Shown: one piece after another, positions 12,866 to 22,700 of the stretch
How positions within the stretch are numbered: position 1 is the first letter of the stretch
Layout of the letters: the number at the start of each line of letters is the position of its first letter
Source of the DNA: Magnolia sinica
Lineage: Eukaryota > Streptophyta > Magnoliopsida > Magnoliales > Magnoliaceae
Length of the DNA: 64,000 bases
Assembly (NCBI RefSeq): GCF_029962835.1
Contig: NC_080586.1
Span: forward strand, 70,743,001-70,807,000
Direction: 5' to 3'
Position numbers and translations under genes: made by a program
Notes under the pieces: generated by a model
Seen by the model: the letters and a program-made list of their open reading frames with translations, nothing else
The model's database searches: none
What the model was told of the DNA's origin: nothing

Positions 12866-15688
12866 ACCAAGTTCCGCTGGGTATTTTCTTACAACCATCT
12901 TACTGGATATTAATATTTGGCCTCAGCAACACGAGTTTTCAGCTTCCGGGTTTTGTCATGCCTCGTATGATTGATGATGATGAGGAAGAAGATGCTACTG
13001 ATGAAAAGAGTTTTGAGGCTGTCACCCCTGAACAGAATTCTGGAAACGGCGATGAGCAGGCAACTTCTGCATTTGCTACTGAAAAGCATCCACATATTTT
13101 GGAAGATGTTGATGGTGAGCTCGAAATGGAGGATGTGTCCCCTTCCTGTGAAGCTGAAATGAACTCTGGACATAATGTTATGGGAACCGATACTGTGCTA
13201 TCTTCCCACTGTCAGTTCGACCAACGGCCTTTGCCGTTTGCCCCTCCACTCCCTGAAGAGATGCCGCCATCTCCTCCCCCTCTCCCGTCTTCCCCTCCAC
13301 CAGGGGCTCCCCCTCCCCCTCCCCCTCCCCCTCCCTCAGCACTAACTCATCCCTCTGCTGATACTATGGACTCTCAGCACTACCAGAGTGCAAATGTAAG
13401 TATCCCATCCAGATCAATTTTGTTGGTTTTGAGATTTATTTCTTTTTGGTTGGAGATGAGTCGGAAGTGTCATGTTGATAATATTCTGAAATTGCCTTCA
13501 TGGATACATCTCTGCCTGCAGAGTATGCAAAGCCATGTGCCACAATCTGTTAGTCAGCAGCCAAACGTGCCAAATACGAACTCGACATCCTTGGATACAG
13601 GGCCTTATTATGCTCCTGGATACAGAGATGTTTCAACACAGATGACAACACCCGTTTCTTCTTATAGTTCCAGTTCTTACAGTGGTTTTAGCTCCCATCC
13701 CTCTATGCCTACTGGGAATGATATGCAGCAGTTAGGTGGGGCAACACTGCCTAATAAGGCACATCATCTTCATCCGCCCCCTCCCACCGTCTCAAACCAG
13801 TTCTCGTATGTACGGGCAGACACACACCAAAGGGCAGAGTCTTGGATGGGTTGTTCTTCCTCTCATTCTGCTAAAAATTCGCAATTTGGACACGAAGCGC
13901 TCAGTGAACATTCATACAGTCATCGAGGGAGGATGGGTCCTTCCCAACATGAGATTGATGAAAGACGTAGATTTTCTGCACCTGTTCATTCAGGTAGTGC
14001 CTTCTACACTAACTTCTAGATATGGTTACTTGTATTTGTGATGGAAGCTCTTGCCAACCAAATTTCTTTTTCACTTCTTTTCCTTTTTTCAGCCGGTCCT
14101 GGGCATCCTAATAAGGCTGAAGCGTCATATGCTCCAGTTCCCTATCGCCGTCCGCCGTCAGAACATGCACCAATCTCAAATAGTGGGTGGTCTATTCCTT
14201 CCAGGGGATTGAATTATCGGCACCCTGTAACTACATTGCGACCCCCACAGGATAATCAAATTTCTGGAGCAAATGGAGGTGCGTTATTTGGAAAATAGCC
14301 ACTTTATTGTTTTATTGAATCTTAAATAAAAGAAGGTGAGGAGCACTTTGGACAGGAGCTGTCGATGCGGCTGCCCTCTCCTCTCTAGTTTGTTTTCCTT
14401 TCCTGTTATTTTATTTTATTATTATTTTTAAAATTTTTATAATTCCCCCCCCCCCCCCCCCCTTGTATGGGAAACACGAATAACGCTTGAGAATCTGTGG
14501 GGCCCATTATGTTGTGTTTGCAACTTCCCCTCCATCTATCAGGTGATCCACTATGTGATAGGTCATCGGGACAGACATCTGACCTATCAACAACTCAAGT
14601 TGGCCACACCACATAGATGTTTGGACATTTTTGCCCTCACAAATAGTTTTTGGAGGGACGCTGCGGATCGAACATTCAAGAGGACATGAAAGACCTTTTT
14701 ACTACGTTTTAAGGGTTTTTTAGGAATTAAAAAATCTGCATCGGACAGCTTAGATTTCACCAGCAAAAGCAGCCAACATCTTGCATTTTACCTGCAAAAA
14801 GCCTGATGAATGCCTACTTTTCTCTGAGAAATACTTTGGTACTCGGTAGAGAGAGATGGATGACACACAGACAGACAGAAATTATTGAGAAATTGATGTG
14901 GCATACAAGTAATTCAAATAAACTGTCCAAACTATGGGTAATAGCTTAGTTGTGTCATGAACCAAAACCTACTTTTATTCGGTTATCTAATTATTAGATT
15001 GCTGGACATTTATTGGACGGTCAAAATGAAAAATATCCAAGGGTTTTATTTCCAAAAACAAGTATCCACAAATCTGAGGTTAGGATTGTCCAAACGATTT
15101 GATTGTTGAACTTTAAATTAGTGGGGAGTGGGTTCCCCATTTAGTCGGTTTAATTTGAGTTAATATATTCCACTTGTACCATTTCAAGTGCCTGCTATCA
15201 GGTGCCATATGCAGCCAGAGATCATAGATCTCTCTGCTCACAAAACTCTCGGCCTGACCCTCCTGCTTCGATTTCGTTCCTCCATCCTCTCTCCGTGTGT
15301 AATGCACATGCCACATGCCCTACTGGAACAATAATGAAACGATGCTGGCCGCACCCGAGTTTGGGATGGAGTTGATTTTTTTGCTATGCACGGTGAGTAT
15401 GATGTGGCTCACATGATGGATAGAGTGGATTTCATGTAAAGCATCTCGTTTCCCCATAGATCTCGGGTGGTGTACATATTGCATGTGGTACAGGCACACA
15501 ACCCACGTTCCATGCAACCACAAAATGGAACATCTTTTGGTGAAATTCAGCTCTATTGCACCAGACTAGGAGCTCTTTGTTACATTTCTTTGCCCTGGGT
15601 TTGTGTATTGTAGTCCACTTCTTGCATGAATTCAAGGCTCATTTTTTTTTTGGGTCTTGCAGCTTCGAACTTCTGGAGGCCAAGATAA
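7211..15688 (+). CDS. HULK: HUA2-LIKE (HULK) PWWP and CID domain protein, 5'-partial
   Basis: Nuclear protein of the HUA2/HULK family, which acts in pre-mRNA processing and flowering control (family knowledge). Exons: 7211-9367, 10018-10555, 12234-12342, 12435-12547, 12637-12821, 12927-13395, 13522-13993, 14093-14278, 15663-15688. The phases join without a frameshift and give about 1,417 residues. The product opens inside the PWWP domain (CNPADVEAFTEEKK), then has a long acidic/serine-rich region with a basic KKKRKPNRKR stretch. A CID/RPR domain follows (from FEAVLGTLSRTKESIGRATR to ERKTFPESIVRHHMREL), then a proline-rich tail, ending in NFWRPR-stop as is typical of the family. GDEHLPLVKRARARM resembles HULK2/HULK3 more than HUA2 itself. 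Exon 1 with the start codon and the first half of PWWP was not found in 1-7210 and probably lies to the left. All introns are GT-AG except 12548-12636 (GC-AG). Confidence 0.95.
9368..10017 (+). other. HULK intron 2
   Basis: 650-bp GT-AG intron. The stretch near 9740-9830 (CATGGTGTGGATTCCACATACACATCACGGTGGG region) looks like a worn half of the fold-back core. No coding sequence. Confidence 0.6.
10018..10555 (+). CDS. HULK: HULK exon 3 (CID start)
   Basis: The acceptor is ATTGCAG (10011-10017) and the donor is GAG|GTAAGG after 10555. It codes for a basic linker (EKEVKGKRMPKDRDAYLDL) and the first CID helices (TKESIGRATRLAIDCAKYG). It ends in phase 0 and joins directly to the exon at 12234 (VVELLLHNLESES). 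Confidence 0.92.
11230..11925 (+). mobile_element. LINE (L1-type) 3' fragment with zf-RVT domain
   Basis: It lies inside HULK intron 3 (10556-12233) in sense orientation. The frames read GAPPLVVIFVWLVARKK, then after a frameshift LILPNVCLMCMRSAETIDHL, matching the reverse-transcriptase zinc-binding module of plant LINEs (Cys and His ligands CLMC and DHLFIHC). It is 5'-truncated and frameshifted. It is related to the larger LINE at 24690-26070. Confidence 0.8.
11973..12149. repeat. 75-bp direct repeat pair with A-rich spacer
   Basis: Copies at 11973-12049 and 12074-12149 are nearly identical (TACTTCTACCAATTGCAGTA through GAGTACACTTTGGATG). They are separated by 24 A-rich bases. They lie just after the LINE fragment in the HULK intron. 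Confidence 0.9.
12234..12342 (+). CDS. HULK: HULK exon 4 (CID core)
   Basis: The acceptor is GATGTAG and the donor AGAG|GTATTT. It codes for VVELLLHNLESESSLHRR and FFLVDSIIQCSRG, the central CID helices. It follows a 1,678-bp intron that contains a LINE relict. Confidence 0.92.
12435..12547 (+). CDS. HULK: HULK exon 5, followed by a GC donor
   Basis: The acceptor is TTTGCAG. It codes for GIGDMFLSAVQPVLPRLL and ends ENRRQCLK. The only donor that keeps the frame into VLKLWLERK is AAG|GCATGC, so this intron is GC-AG. The nearest GT at 12558 would shift the frame. Confidence 0.88.
12637..12821 (+). CDS. HULK: HULK exon 6 (CID end)
   Basis: The acceptor is GAAAAG and the donor AG|GTTTGT. It codes for VLKLWLERKTFPESI through EMEGMLVDEYG. 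The downstream intron 12822-12926 is 105 bp, carries a (CT)n run, and has no stop in the exon frame. Confidence 0.9.
12831..12861. repeat. (CT)n microsatellite in a short HULK intron
   Basis: A CT run fills about a third of the 105-bp intron 12822-12926 and supplies an in-frame Ser-Leu repeat if the intron is retained. Confidence 0.9.
12927..13395 (+). CDS. HULK: HULK exon 7 (acidic and polyproline tail)
   Basis: The acceptor CCTCAG at 12921-12926 is chosen because it rebuilds the family motif SNTSFQLPGF. Using the AG at 12941-12942 would shift the frame. The exon has an acidic DDDEEED block and polyproline runs near 13255-13340 (PPLPEEMPPSPPPLP, then nine prolines). It ends at CAAAT|GTAAGT. 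Confidence 0.9.
13522..13993 (+). CDS. HULK: HULK exon 8
   Basis: The acceptor is CTGCAG and the donor TTCAG|GTAGTG. It is a low-complexity Ser/Tyr/Pro/Gln-rich tail (YYAPGYRDVST, SSYSSSSYSGFSS). The preceding intron (13396-13521, 126 bp) is a multiple of three and stop-free. Confidence 0.9.
14093..14278 (+). CDS. HULK: HULK exon 9
   Basis: The acceptor is TTTTTTCAG and the donor GGAG|GTGCGT. It codes for a proline-rich tail (PVPYRRPPSEHAP, WSIPSRGLNYRHP). The last base joins CT of the final exon to make an alanine codon. Confidence 0.9.
14279..15662 (+). other. Last HULK intron
   Basis: 1,384 bp, GT-AG. It contains a poly-C tract (14445-14462) and low-complexity TTTTATTATT sequence. Repeat-like stretches (GTGATCCACTATGTGATAGG near 14545) have no recognised coding content. 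Confidence 0.6.
15663..15688 (+). CDS. HULK: HULK terminal micro-exon
   Basis: Only 26 coding bases, after an intron of 1,384 bp (14279-15662). The acceptor is TCTTGCAG. The exon codes for SNFWRPR and a TAA stop. This ending is the conserved C-terminus of the family, which supports such a short exon. Confidence 0.88.
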
Positions 15689-16450
15689 CCATCACCATGG
15701 AGCTAGCTGTGCTGGTACATCACTGCCTTTAAAAACATAAGTAACTTCCCACGTATCGAAACTTTGGAATTTTATGTGATTGTTTCCTTACAGTTGTTGG
15801 GTTGTTGGTCTTTTTCATTCTGGACCGTGCAGAGTGTTCCTTCTCAGGTGCTTGTGATATTCTTTCTGTGAAATTAATTCCATCCATTCAAGAGAGATTT
15901 TTGGAAGAGGACTAACACCGAAAGATTGCATATTGAATCCCTGAAGGATGGCACATGCGGCCTTGGAAGACGCACATGTTGTCCGCCTCATTGTATATAT
16001 GTACTCTATTATCTGCAAATGCAGACAGCGGAAAGAAAGTCATTGATGGGGGAGAGCTGTATTCTAGCTTTATGCGGTCCATGTATTAATCATCATGTTA
16101 TTATTAGTTTTACAGAGACTGCGGAGAAGGAAACGCCTGCGGACTTACTGTCCATCTGTAAGCCCAAGTTTTGCAATGTAATTTATTTTTATTTTTATTT
16201 TTTTAAAAAAAATTGGAATTGCACATCCTTTTGTTTCTATAAGGATTTCAGGCGTTTCTTTTTTCTTTTTCTAAATGAGGATAGAGTTACTGCAACCCAG
16301 GCTTTGAATCGCTTAGCAACTGTAATCAAGAGTAAGTTGTGGAGATGAAACCGATTACAGTTCTTTTAGGATATGCGTTTGATTGTTGGTTTGATAAGAG
16401 ATGCGGGCAGACCTTGTCATTGTAAATATAGAAATTTAATACAGAAAATT
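15689..16450 (+). other. Probable 3' UTR of the HULK gene
   Basis: No conserved coding sequence is seen after the stop. Possible splice sites (GCTG|GTACAT near 15715; TTCTCAG near 15848) suggest the UTR may itself be spliced. A-rich sequence near 16410-16460 may mark the 3' end. The exact end is not visible. Confidence 0.4.
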
Positions 16451-18466
16451 TCCTCAAAGACTAAGACTCATTTTCTTGTCAACTTCATTGCAGAAAATCC
16501 CCCCCTCCACACACACACACAACCCCCCAAATTAGTATCATACCCACAGGCATAGGCGCCTCCTCAGCAAACATGGCCCTGTTCCGATTCTAGGACCCAG
16601 TCCTGGGTCGGGTCTGCCCTTTAATACCCATTTCAAAATTGGGTCCAATCTCGTCGGGTACTGGTTATCTGATTGGTACACGATTATGGTGGGTATAGCA
16701 TTATGAAAGGTGAGAATTAAGATACTTCACACTACAAGGGCCCGTTTGGATGCACTGTCTAAAAGGGGCTTTTGACGGGTAAATGGCCTTTTGAGCCAAA
16801 CAGGTGTTTTCGATACTGTGTGTAGATGTACCAAGCCAAAAACCAATCAGATTGTTTTTAGGTTGGGAAAAGAAGGCTTGAAACCTACAAGTGTGTCCTA
16901 GTGGACCTAAATTGGATTCTCTTTTTCGCAAGTACCTCCAAGTGGGCCCTAAATCACATTCATATTTTAGGAGTGAATTGGGAGGATTTAGCAAACCCTT
17001 GATTCACATTCATATTTTAGGAGAGAATTGGGTGGATTTGGCTAAGCTCCAAGTCACATTCATATTTTTAGGAGAGAATTGAGTAGATTTTGCTAAAGCC
17101 AGCACATACGTATGAAGCGCAGCCCAGTGGGACATGATAGATATTTTGGTGTGAAAAATCAAGCCAGTTTACTCATGTGGGCCACAATGTACACATTTGA
17201 TATCCCAGTTTTCTATAAGGGAGGCAATGTGCAAAATAAATAGATAAATGCTCTATCAGAGCACTGCTTCTAGTTGTGCTGGTCCACTTCGACAGTACAA
17301 TTGATCAAACTGAGTTGCCCTAAAGAAGGGGTTCTTTGGAATCTTGAGAAATCCATGACTGGCCCTAACAAATAGATGTATCAAATTGTAAATTGGACCA
17401 TTAAAAAAAAATAAAAATCTTGGCCATCCATAATGAAAGGCCATTGATCAAATGATTCATATTTATCAGAATTTTGTGATGTTTGCATGGTAGCCCATGA
17501 AATGGTGGACCTATTGGATCGATGGATTGGACTAAGTGTCCCAATGTAACAAGCACAACTATAACTTGATAGTACTCTTGGAGCACCTCTATAGATATAA
17601 CACGTTTGACATCCAAGCTTGAGGAGCCCAACTTGGCTTTAGGCCTGACTTGGACCAACTAGCTTTGCCCCATGAATGGCCCAACAATTTTTGGATAGGA
17701 CTCAGGCTCATGACTAAACTACCTAATTGGTGGTTTATGAATTAACTAGGCATATGTACTTTTCCATTGGATTGCATCCATGATGATGTATCTGTTTATC
17801 CACATTATCCATCAATTTTCTTGTATCATTTTAAGTATGAGCCTGAAAATGAAAACTGTTCGGAGGCAATACGCTTCCCTTATCCATGGTACAGGTGCAA
17901 TCTATATATAACTAATCCGAACCATCTAAGTGGTAGTACCCACACTAGATGGGTCGTATCATCTTAATCATATTAACGATAAAGCTTTGATCTAATTGAT
18001 GGATAATTTTTTGCCAAATTCAGACTATTGGGTATTTTCCTGAATTGTCCATCAGTTATTCACCAATCATCCATGTGGTTAATATATGGTTTTATTTTCA
18101 TTTTGTTGTGGAAAAATACTCTTACGTATGGTCAAGGAAGAAAAACAAAACATAAATTCAATAGGAAAAGAGAAAATAAGAAGCCGGTAGTATAAAGATT
18201 TATATGGTTTAGCAACATGCCTACATTTGTGGTAATAATATAGAGAATTCTTCCTCATTAAAATGGAAAGAAATAAAAACTACAAAACTTCTCTATCTTC
18301 CACTCTTTCACTGTTTAAGGAATCATCAGGAGATGCATTTGGTTTCCCATTATATAGATATCACAACGATAGAAAGAAAATTTGAAAGCATATGAAAATT
18401 AGGCTTCATTGAAAAAAGAGAGAGAGAGAGAGAGGATGACATTTCTAAATATGATAGATCCTGCCT
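16451..18466. other. Intergenic between HULK and CAF genes
   Basis: No gene recognised. One MITE-like end, GGGCCCGTTTGGATGCAC near 16739, has no partner I could find. Worn fold-back-core sequence lies near 17740-18060 (ATCCACATTATCCATC). A (GA)n run lies near 18418-18434. Confidence 0.5.
16955..17104. repeat. Three-copy 50-bp tandem repeat
   Basis: CACATTCATATTTTAGGAG recurs at 16955, 17005 and 17055 with a period of 50 bp, each followed by GAATTG and a GGATTT-type segment with few differences. Confidence 0.85.
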
Positions 18467-18600
18467 GTTTTTTTTTTTTTTTTTTAAAACACTTGCACAC
18501 ATAGTCACGCCGTAGTGGGATTTCACCACCCATGGGTACTCAAACCCTTTACCAGGTGTTGAAACTCCTAAGTATGATGAAGAGCCACCGCCTGTACCAC
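18467..18600 (-). mobile_element. tRNA-derived SINE, copy 1
   Basis: Read on the minus strand it has GGGTTTGAGTACCC (Pol III B-box-like) preceded by GGAGTTTCAACACC, and ends in an A run (T run on plus, from about 18467). The same block occurs at 32549-32653 and 38027-38110. It resembles plant Au-type SINEs. Confidence 0.65.
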
Positions 18601-18706
18601 AAACAATATATGGTGGCTCGACAAATTTAAGCAGCTTAAAAGTAGAAAACTACAATAAAATTTTTGATACTCCAGCCAAGTTTGATGGATGATACGTAGG
18701 CACTAA

Positions 18707-19119
18707 GGGCCAGTTTGGCCGGTTGGATTGGAAGGGATTGAATGGTATTAGGGTGGATGGCATGGATTTCTAGGTAATGATGGTGTTGTCAGTGGATTGT
18801 CTTGAGATCCATGGGATTGCTATATCCCTGGATTGCTATACGCAGTCTTTTTAGCACGCCTTGCCAATCCCCGGGATTAAACCTTCCCATCCCTTCTAAT
18901 CCCACGAACCAAACACGTCTCAGGCAAATTTGAACGGATTAGGGTGGATTGGATGGGATTTAAAGGTAATGATGGTGTTGTAGTGGATTGTCTTAAGATC
19001 CATGGGATTGGGATCAGATCACGGACTCTGTTCGGCACGCCCGGCCAATCTCGGGATTTAACTTCCAATCCATTCCAATACCCTCCGGTTCCTTCCAATC
19101 CGACCGGCCAAACGGGCCC
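18707..19119. mobile_element. Tourist-like MITE upstream of the CAF gene
   Basis: The left end GGGCCAGTTTGGCCGGTTGG and the reversed right end GGGCCCGTTTGGCCGGTCGG are inverted repeats that continue into GATTGGAAGG. They are flanked by TAA on both sides (18704-18706, 19120-19122). An internal segment (GGTAATGATGGTGTTGT) is duplicated near 18774 and 18964. Confidence 0.85.
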
Positions 19120-19244
19120 TAAGGAATTACTTAGAAATTGCATATAAATGATCCAATCTCTACCGTCCAAATTACAAGTTCTAATTTAGTGTTTTTTGAA
19201 CTGAAAATTTTCCTTATTTGATTGTCTAACCATCACATCTGTTA

Positions 19245-19615
19245 ACATTTTGGAGCCGATCCAAATCTCAAGTAGACAACATCACAAAAACAATATTGAT
19301 TGAACGTTCACCATTAAAAACTCATCCAGTACTACAAAAGTTTTGCATATTTGCCTTTTCCCCTTCATCCCGGTCTACATGGGCTAATCAACAGGTTGGA
19401 TGTCAAATAAACATTACAGTGAGCCTTAGGAGGTTTTTAATGGCAGACATTCAATCACTACTGTTTTCCTATGCTGTGGCCCACATGAGATTTAGATATG
19501 GCTCGTTTTTTAGATCAAACCCTAAAATGAACTGAAGAAATGGATGGACGGCGTGGATAAAACAAATACATCATGCTAGGTCCCACGGAGCACCAACCAC
19601 TAGCCATTGGCTAGT
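19245..19615. repeat. Fold-back core remnant at the CAF promoter
   Basis: It carries GATCCAAATCTCAAGT, AACATTACAGTGAGCC and ATGGATGGACGGCGTGGAT, the fold-back core. It ends in the palindrome ACTAGCCATTGGCTAGT (19599-19615), only about 90 bp before the CAF start codon. The left edge is not sharp. Confidence 0.6.
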
Positions 19616-19702
19616 GACGTTGACGTGAATAAATTCTACACGCATGCTTATACCATTTACACGCAGGGTTGAGGATCCGACGACCTCACTCCTCTCACAG
19701 GA

Positions 19703-22700
19703 ATGCAAAAGCTCCATTCATGGCGTCGGCTACCCCGCCAAACCCTAACCTTCCTATCCCAATCTCGATCAATAAATCACCACCGTCCATCTCCACCTAC
19801 TGACGTTTACGACCCTCCCTTCTCTCCCATCTCGAAAATAGCCCCAGAAAATTCCGAAGATGACCGAAAAATCCCCGTCCAGTCCGACCTCCCCTTCGAT
19901 TTCAGGTACTCCTACTCCGAATCGGATCCGTCGATGCAGCCGATCGGGTTCCGCGAGCCGCCGCGGTTCTCTCCCTTCGGACCCGGCCGGCTCGACCGGA
20001 CGTGGAATGGGGTATCGGCTCCCGTTAAGGACATGGGAGGAATTTCGGAGGATTTGGAAGGGCAGAATTGGGTAATAGGAGATCCGTTGACGGAAGAAGA
20101 GATGGAGGAGTTGGTGGAGAGGTATCGGCACAATGATTGCTCTCGACAGATCAATCTAGGTTTTCCCTCTTCTTCATCTTCTTTTGGTTCTTTTTACTGC
20201 TGTTTTAGTAGTCCGTGTGACACCTGAAATTGTGGTCCTCAGTATATCTGCGGTTTGTGTGTGACATCCTAATGCAACTAGATCAAGAAAGAAGCTGATT
20301 GCAATAAGAATTAACGTACGGTATTGAAGTTAAAAGAGTAGTGCAAGACTGAGCAAGCTCGACGGTCCTCTAGTCTTGAACTAGAGATTACATCTTCAAT
20401 GATCTCTTCAAGCTGGCATAGTACCTCCGGTATTTGGATAGCCTATGCTTCCTTGCTCTCATTTTCGTGATGTCCTAAATAAACTGTAAGGTCTTTCACA
20501 TTAAAAATGGGGCTAATCTTTATTTCAGGTGGAAGCTCGATCTAGTAAGCATTATCACCTAGCTTCTTCAAAATGCCGTAAGGACCTGCCTTTTTGGAGT
20601 GGAGCTTTGTATAAGAGTCTGTTCGAAACCTCTTAGGCTTAAGCCGCACTATGACTCTTTATCTCCTTCTTGAACTTGTGCAAAACGTCGTCAAGCATCT
20701 GCATGTCCTTTGTAAAAAATTTTTTATCACGAAGGGTGGTCTTTCGCCTAACTCCCTCATGTATCTCCTTAAACATGCGATTCAAAAGCTTCGGTGTCCT
20801 GGCTCAATCGAGTCGCAATAGGAAATGGGACTAAATTGATAGGTTGTCGAGGTCACATACTTGTCACAATTTTGAAAGGATAGAGTCTCGTGGTACGGTT
20901 CATAGAACTGTTATGAGCAAACTTAGCTCGTGGTAACACAATGTCCCATGAACTGATATGATCACAAACCAAACATCGAAGTAGATTCCCAAGACTACAG
21001 TTGACGACTTCAATTTGTCCGTTGGTTTGCAAATGATAAGCACTTGAGAACTTTAATTTAGTTCCCATCTTAGACCATAAGATGCATCAGAAGTAGCTCA
21101 TAAACTGAACATCATGATAAGATACAATCGTTTTGGAAACACCATGTAGACGAACCACCTCTTTGAAGAAAACATTAACAATGCGCATAACGTCTAATGT
21201 TCTCTTACAAGGAATAAAACGAGCCATCTTTGGGAAGGCCCCATGAGCCACCTGCATTTCCCCTTTTTTCGAAGCCAGTCTCCTTGCATCAGTTCCCTTC
21301 TGATTATTTACCAAGTAGTTCTGTTGATATACCTGCTGGTAAACTATGTGATACCTTGTTTTAGAAGTCATGTTTTTGTCGAACGATGCTAACAAATTGC
21401 CGTGTTTGCAATGCTGTGATGGCCCTTGGGAAACTGACCAATATTTTTACATTCCACAGCAATTGGGATTGATGTGAATAGTATAAGTTATTATTGCATT
21501 GTCATTGCTGTTAGGAAAGGGCGGAGTAACCCATAACATGTTGGATGACATCCACAACCATTGGAAGAGAGCTGAAGCTGTGAGGATCAAGTGTTTGGGG
21601 GTGCCCACCCTTGACATGGACAGTGTCTGCTTCCAACTTGAGGTTTCAATGCCAATCCTCTAAATAGCTTGGTAATTTATATTCCTCGTGTTTTGTTCCT
21701 GGGAATTCTTCTCCTCAATCATTAGCAGCTTCTTTGCAGGACAAAACCGGTGGAAAGGTCATCTATCGGCAGATCAATATCCTCCTTTTGTACCGTGGTC
21801 GTAACTATGATCCCAGGCAAAGGCCGGCTATCCCTTTGATGTTGTGGAAGCCTCGTGCACCCATATACCCAAAGCTTGTGAAGAATGTTGCTGATGGCCT
21901 AACCTTTGAGGAAACAAAAGAGATGAGGAACAGAGGGTTGAATGCTCCTGCTCTAATGAAACTCAGTAAGTTGGTTTTGGCATTATTATTTATGCCGACT
22001 CTAGGAAATAGCAGTACCTACGTATGACGAGTCAGTTAAGATTCGCTTTTGATCTCCTCACTAGTAGAAAATAGGAAAGATAATCTGATTTCCTAGAAAA
22101 GTTGCAGTTAATTGCTTCTTTTTACTACGTTTAGGAATATTGACACATTCATGTACCAATCTATGGTATATTATGTCCATGCCAAGACAGGCCAGTATTT
22201 CATGATGGGCTGTGACCTTCATGTTAACTGCACTTCCATCATATGAAGCATGATTAGTGATAACATGGGGTGGATGCATGATGCTTGTGATGTGCAGCAA
22301 GGAATGGTGTGTATGTGAATGTGGTGGATAGAGTGAGGGAGGCCTTCAAAACTGAAGAAGTGCTAAGGCTTGACTGCAGCCATGTGGAAACTAGTGACTG
22401 CAAGAAGATCGGTGTGAAGCTACGGGTACGCCCTCCCCTCTCCCTCCCTCCCTTGGGTATAATCCTGCTTCTCAAATGACACAAAGAAGTTGGTGTATGG
22501 GCAATCTGTCTGCATTTTTCTGCATTTCCCAAGGACTGGCTTAGCAGTCCACAAGAAACATATTTCACACCTTCTAGCCTCCTATATCATCTCCTGACAT
22601 AGAGGCCTACAGAAAATATGAGAGGTCCGATCACTTTTCATTTGGGTCCCATGCCTTACATTTTCAGAATGTCGAACAAAGTACTAAAGAAAAATCTCTG

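Noticed and set aside
12550..14019. Single 489-codon ORF as an intronless gene
   Set aside because: It is HULK exons plus two stop-free introns read together; splice sites and family motifs support the exon model.
15926..16348. 140-codon ORF after the HULK stop
   Set aside because: Low-complexity C-terminus and no recognisable family; it fits 3' UTR sequence.
16955..17104. CRISPR-like array
   Set aside because: Three tandem 50-bp units without distinct spacers in a plant genome; an ordinary tandem repeat.
19769..20131. 120-codon minus-strand ORF opposite CAF exon 1
   Set aside because: It is a shadow of a GC-rich coding exon, with no family resemblance.
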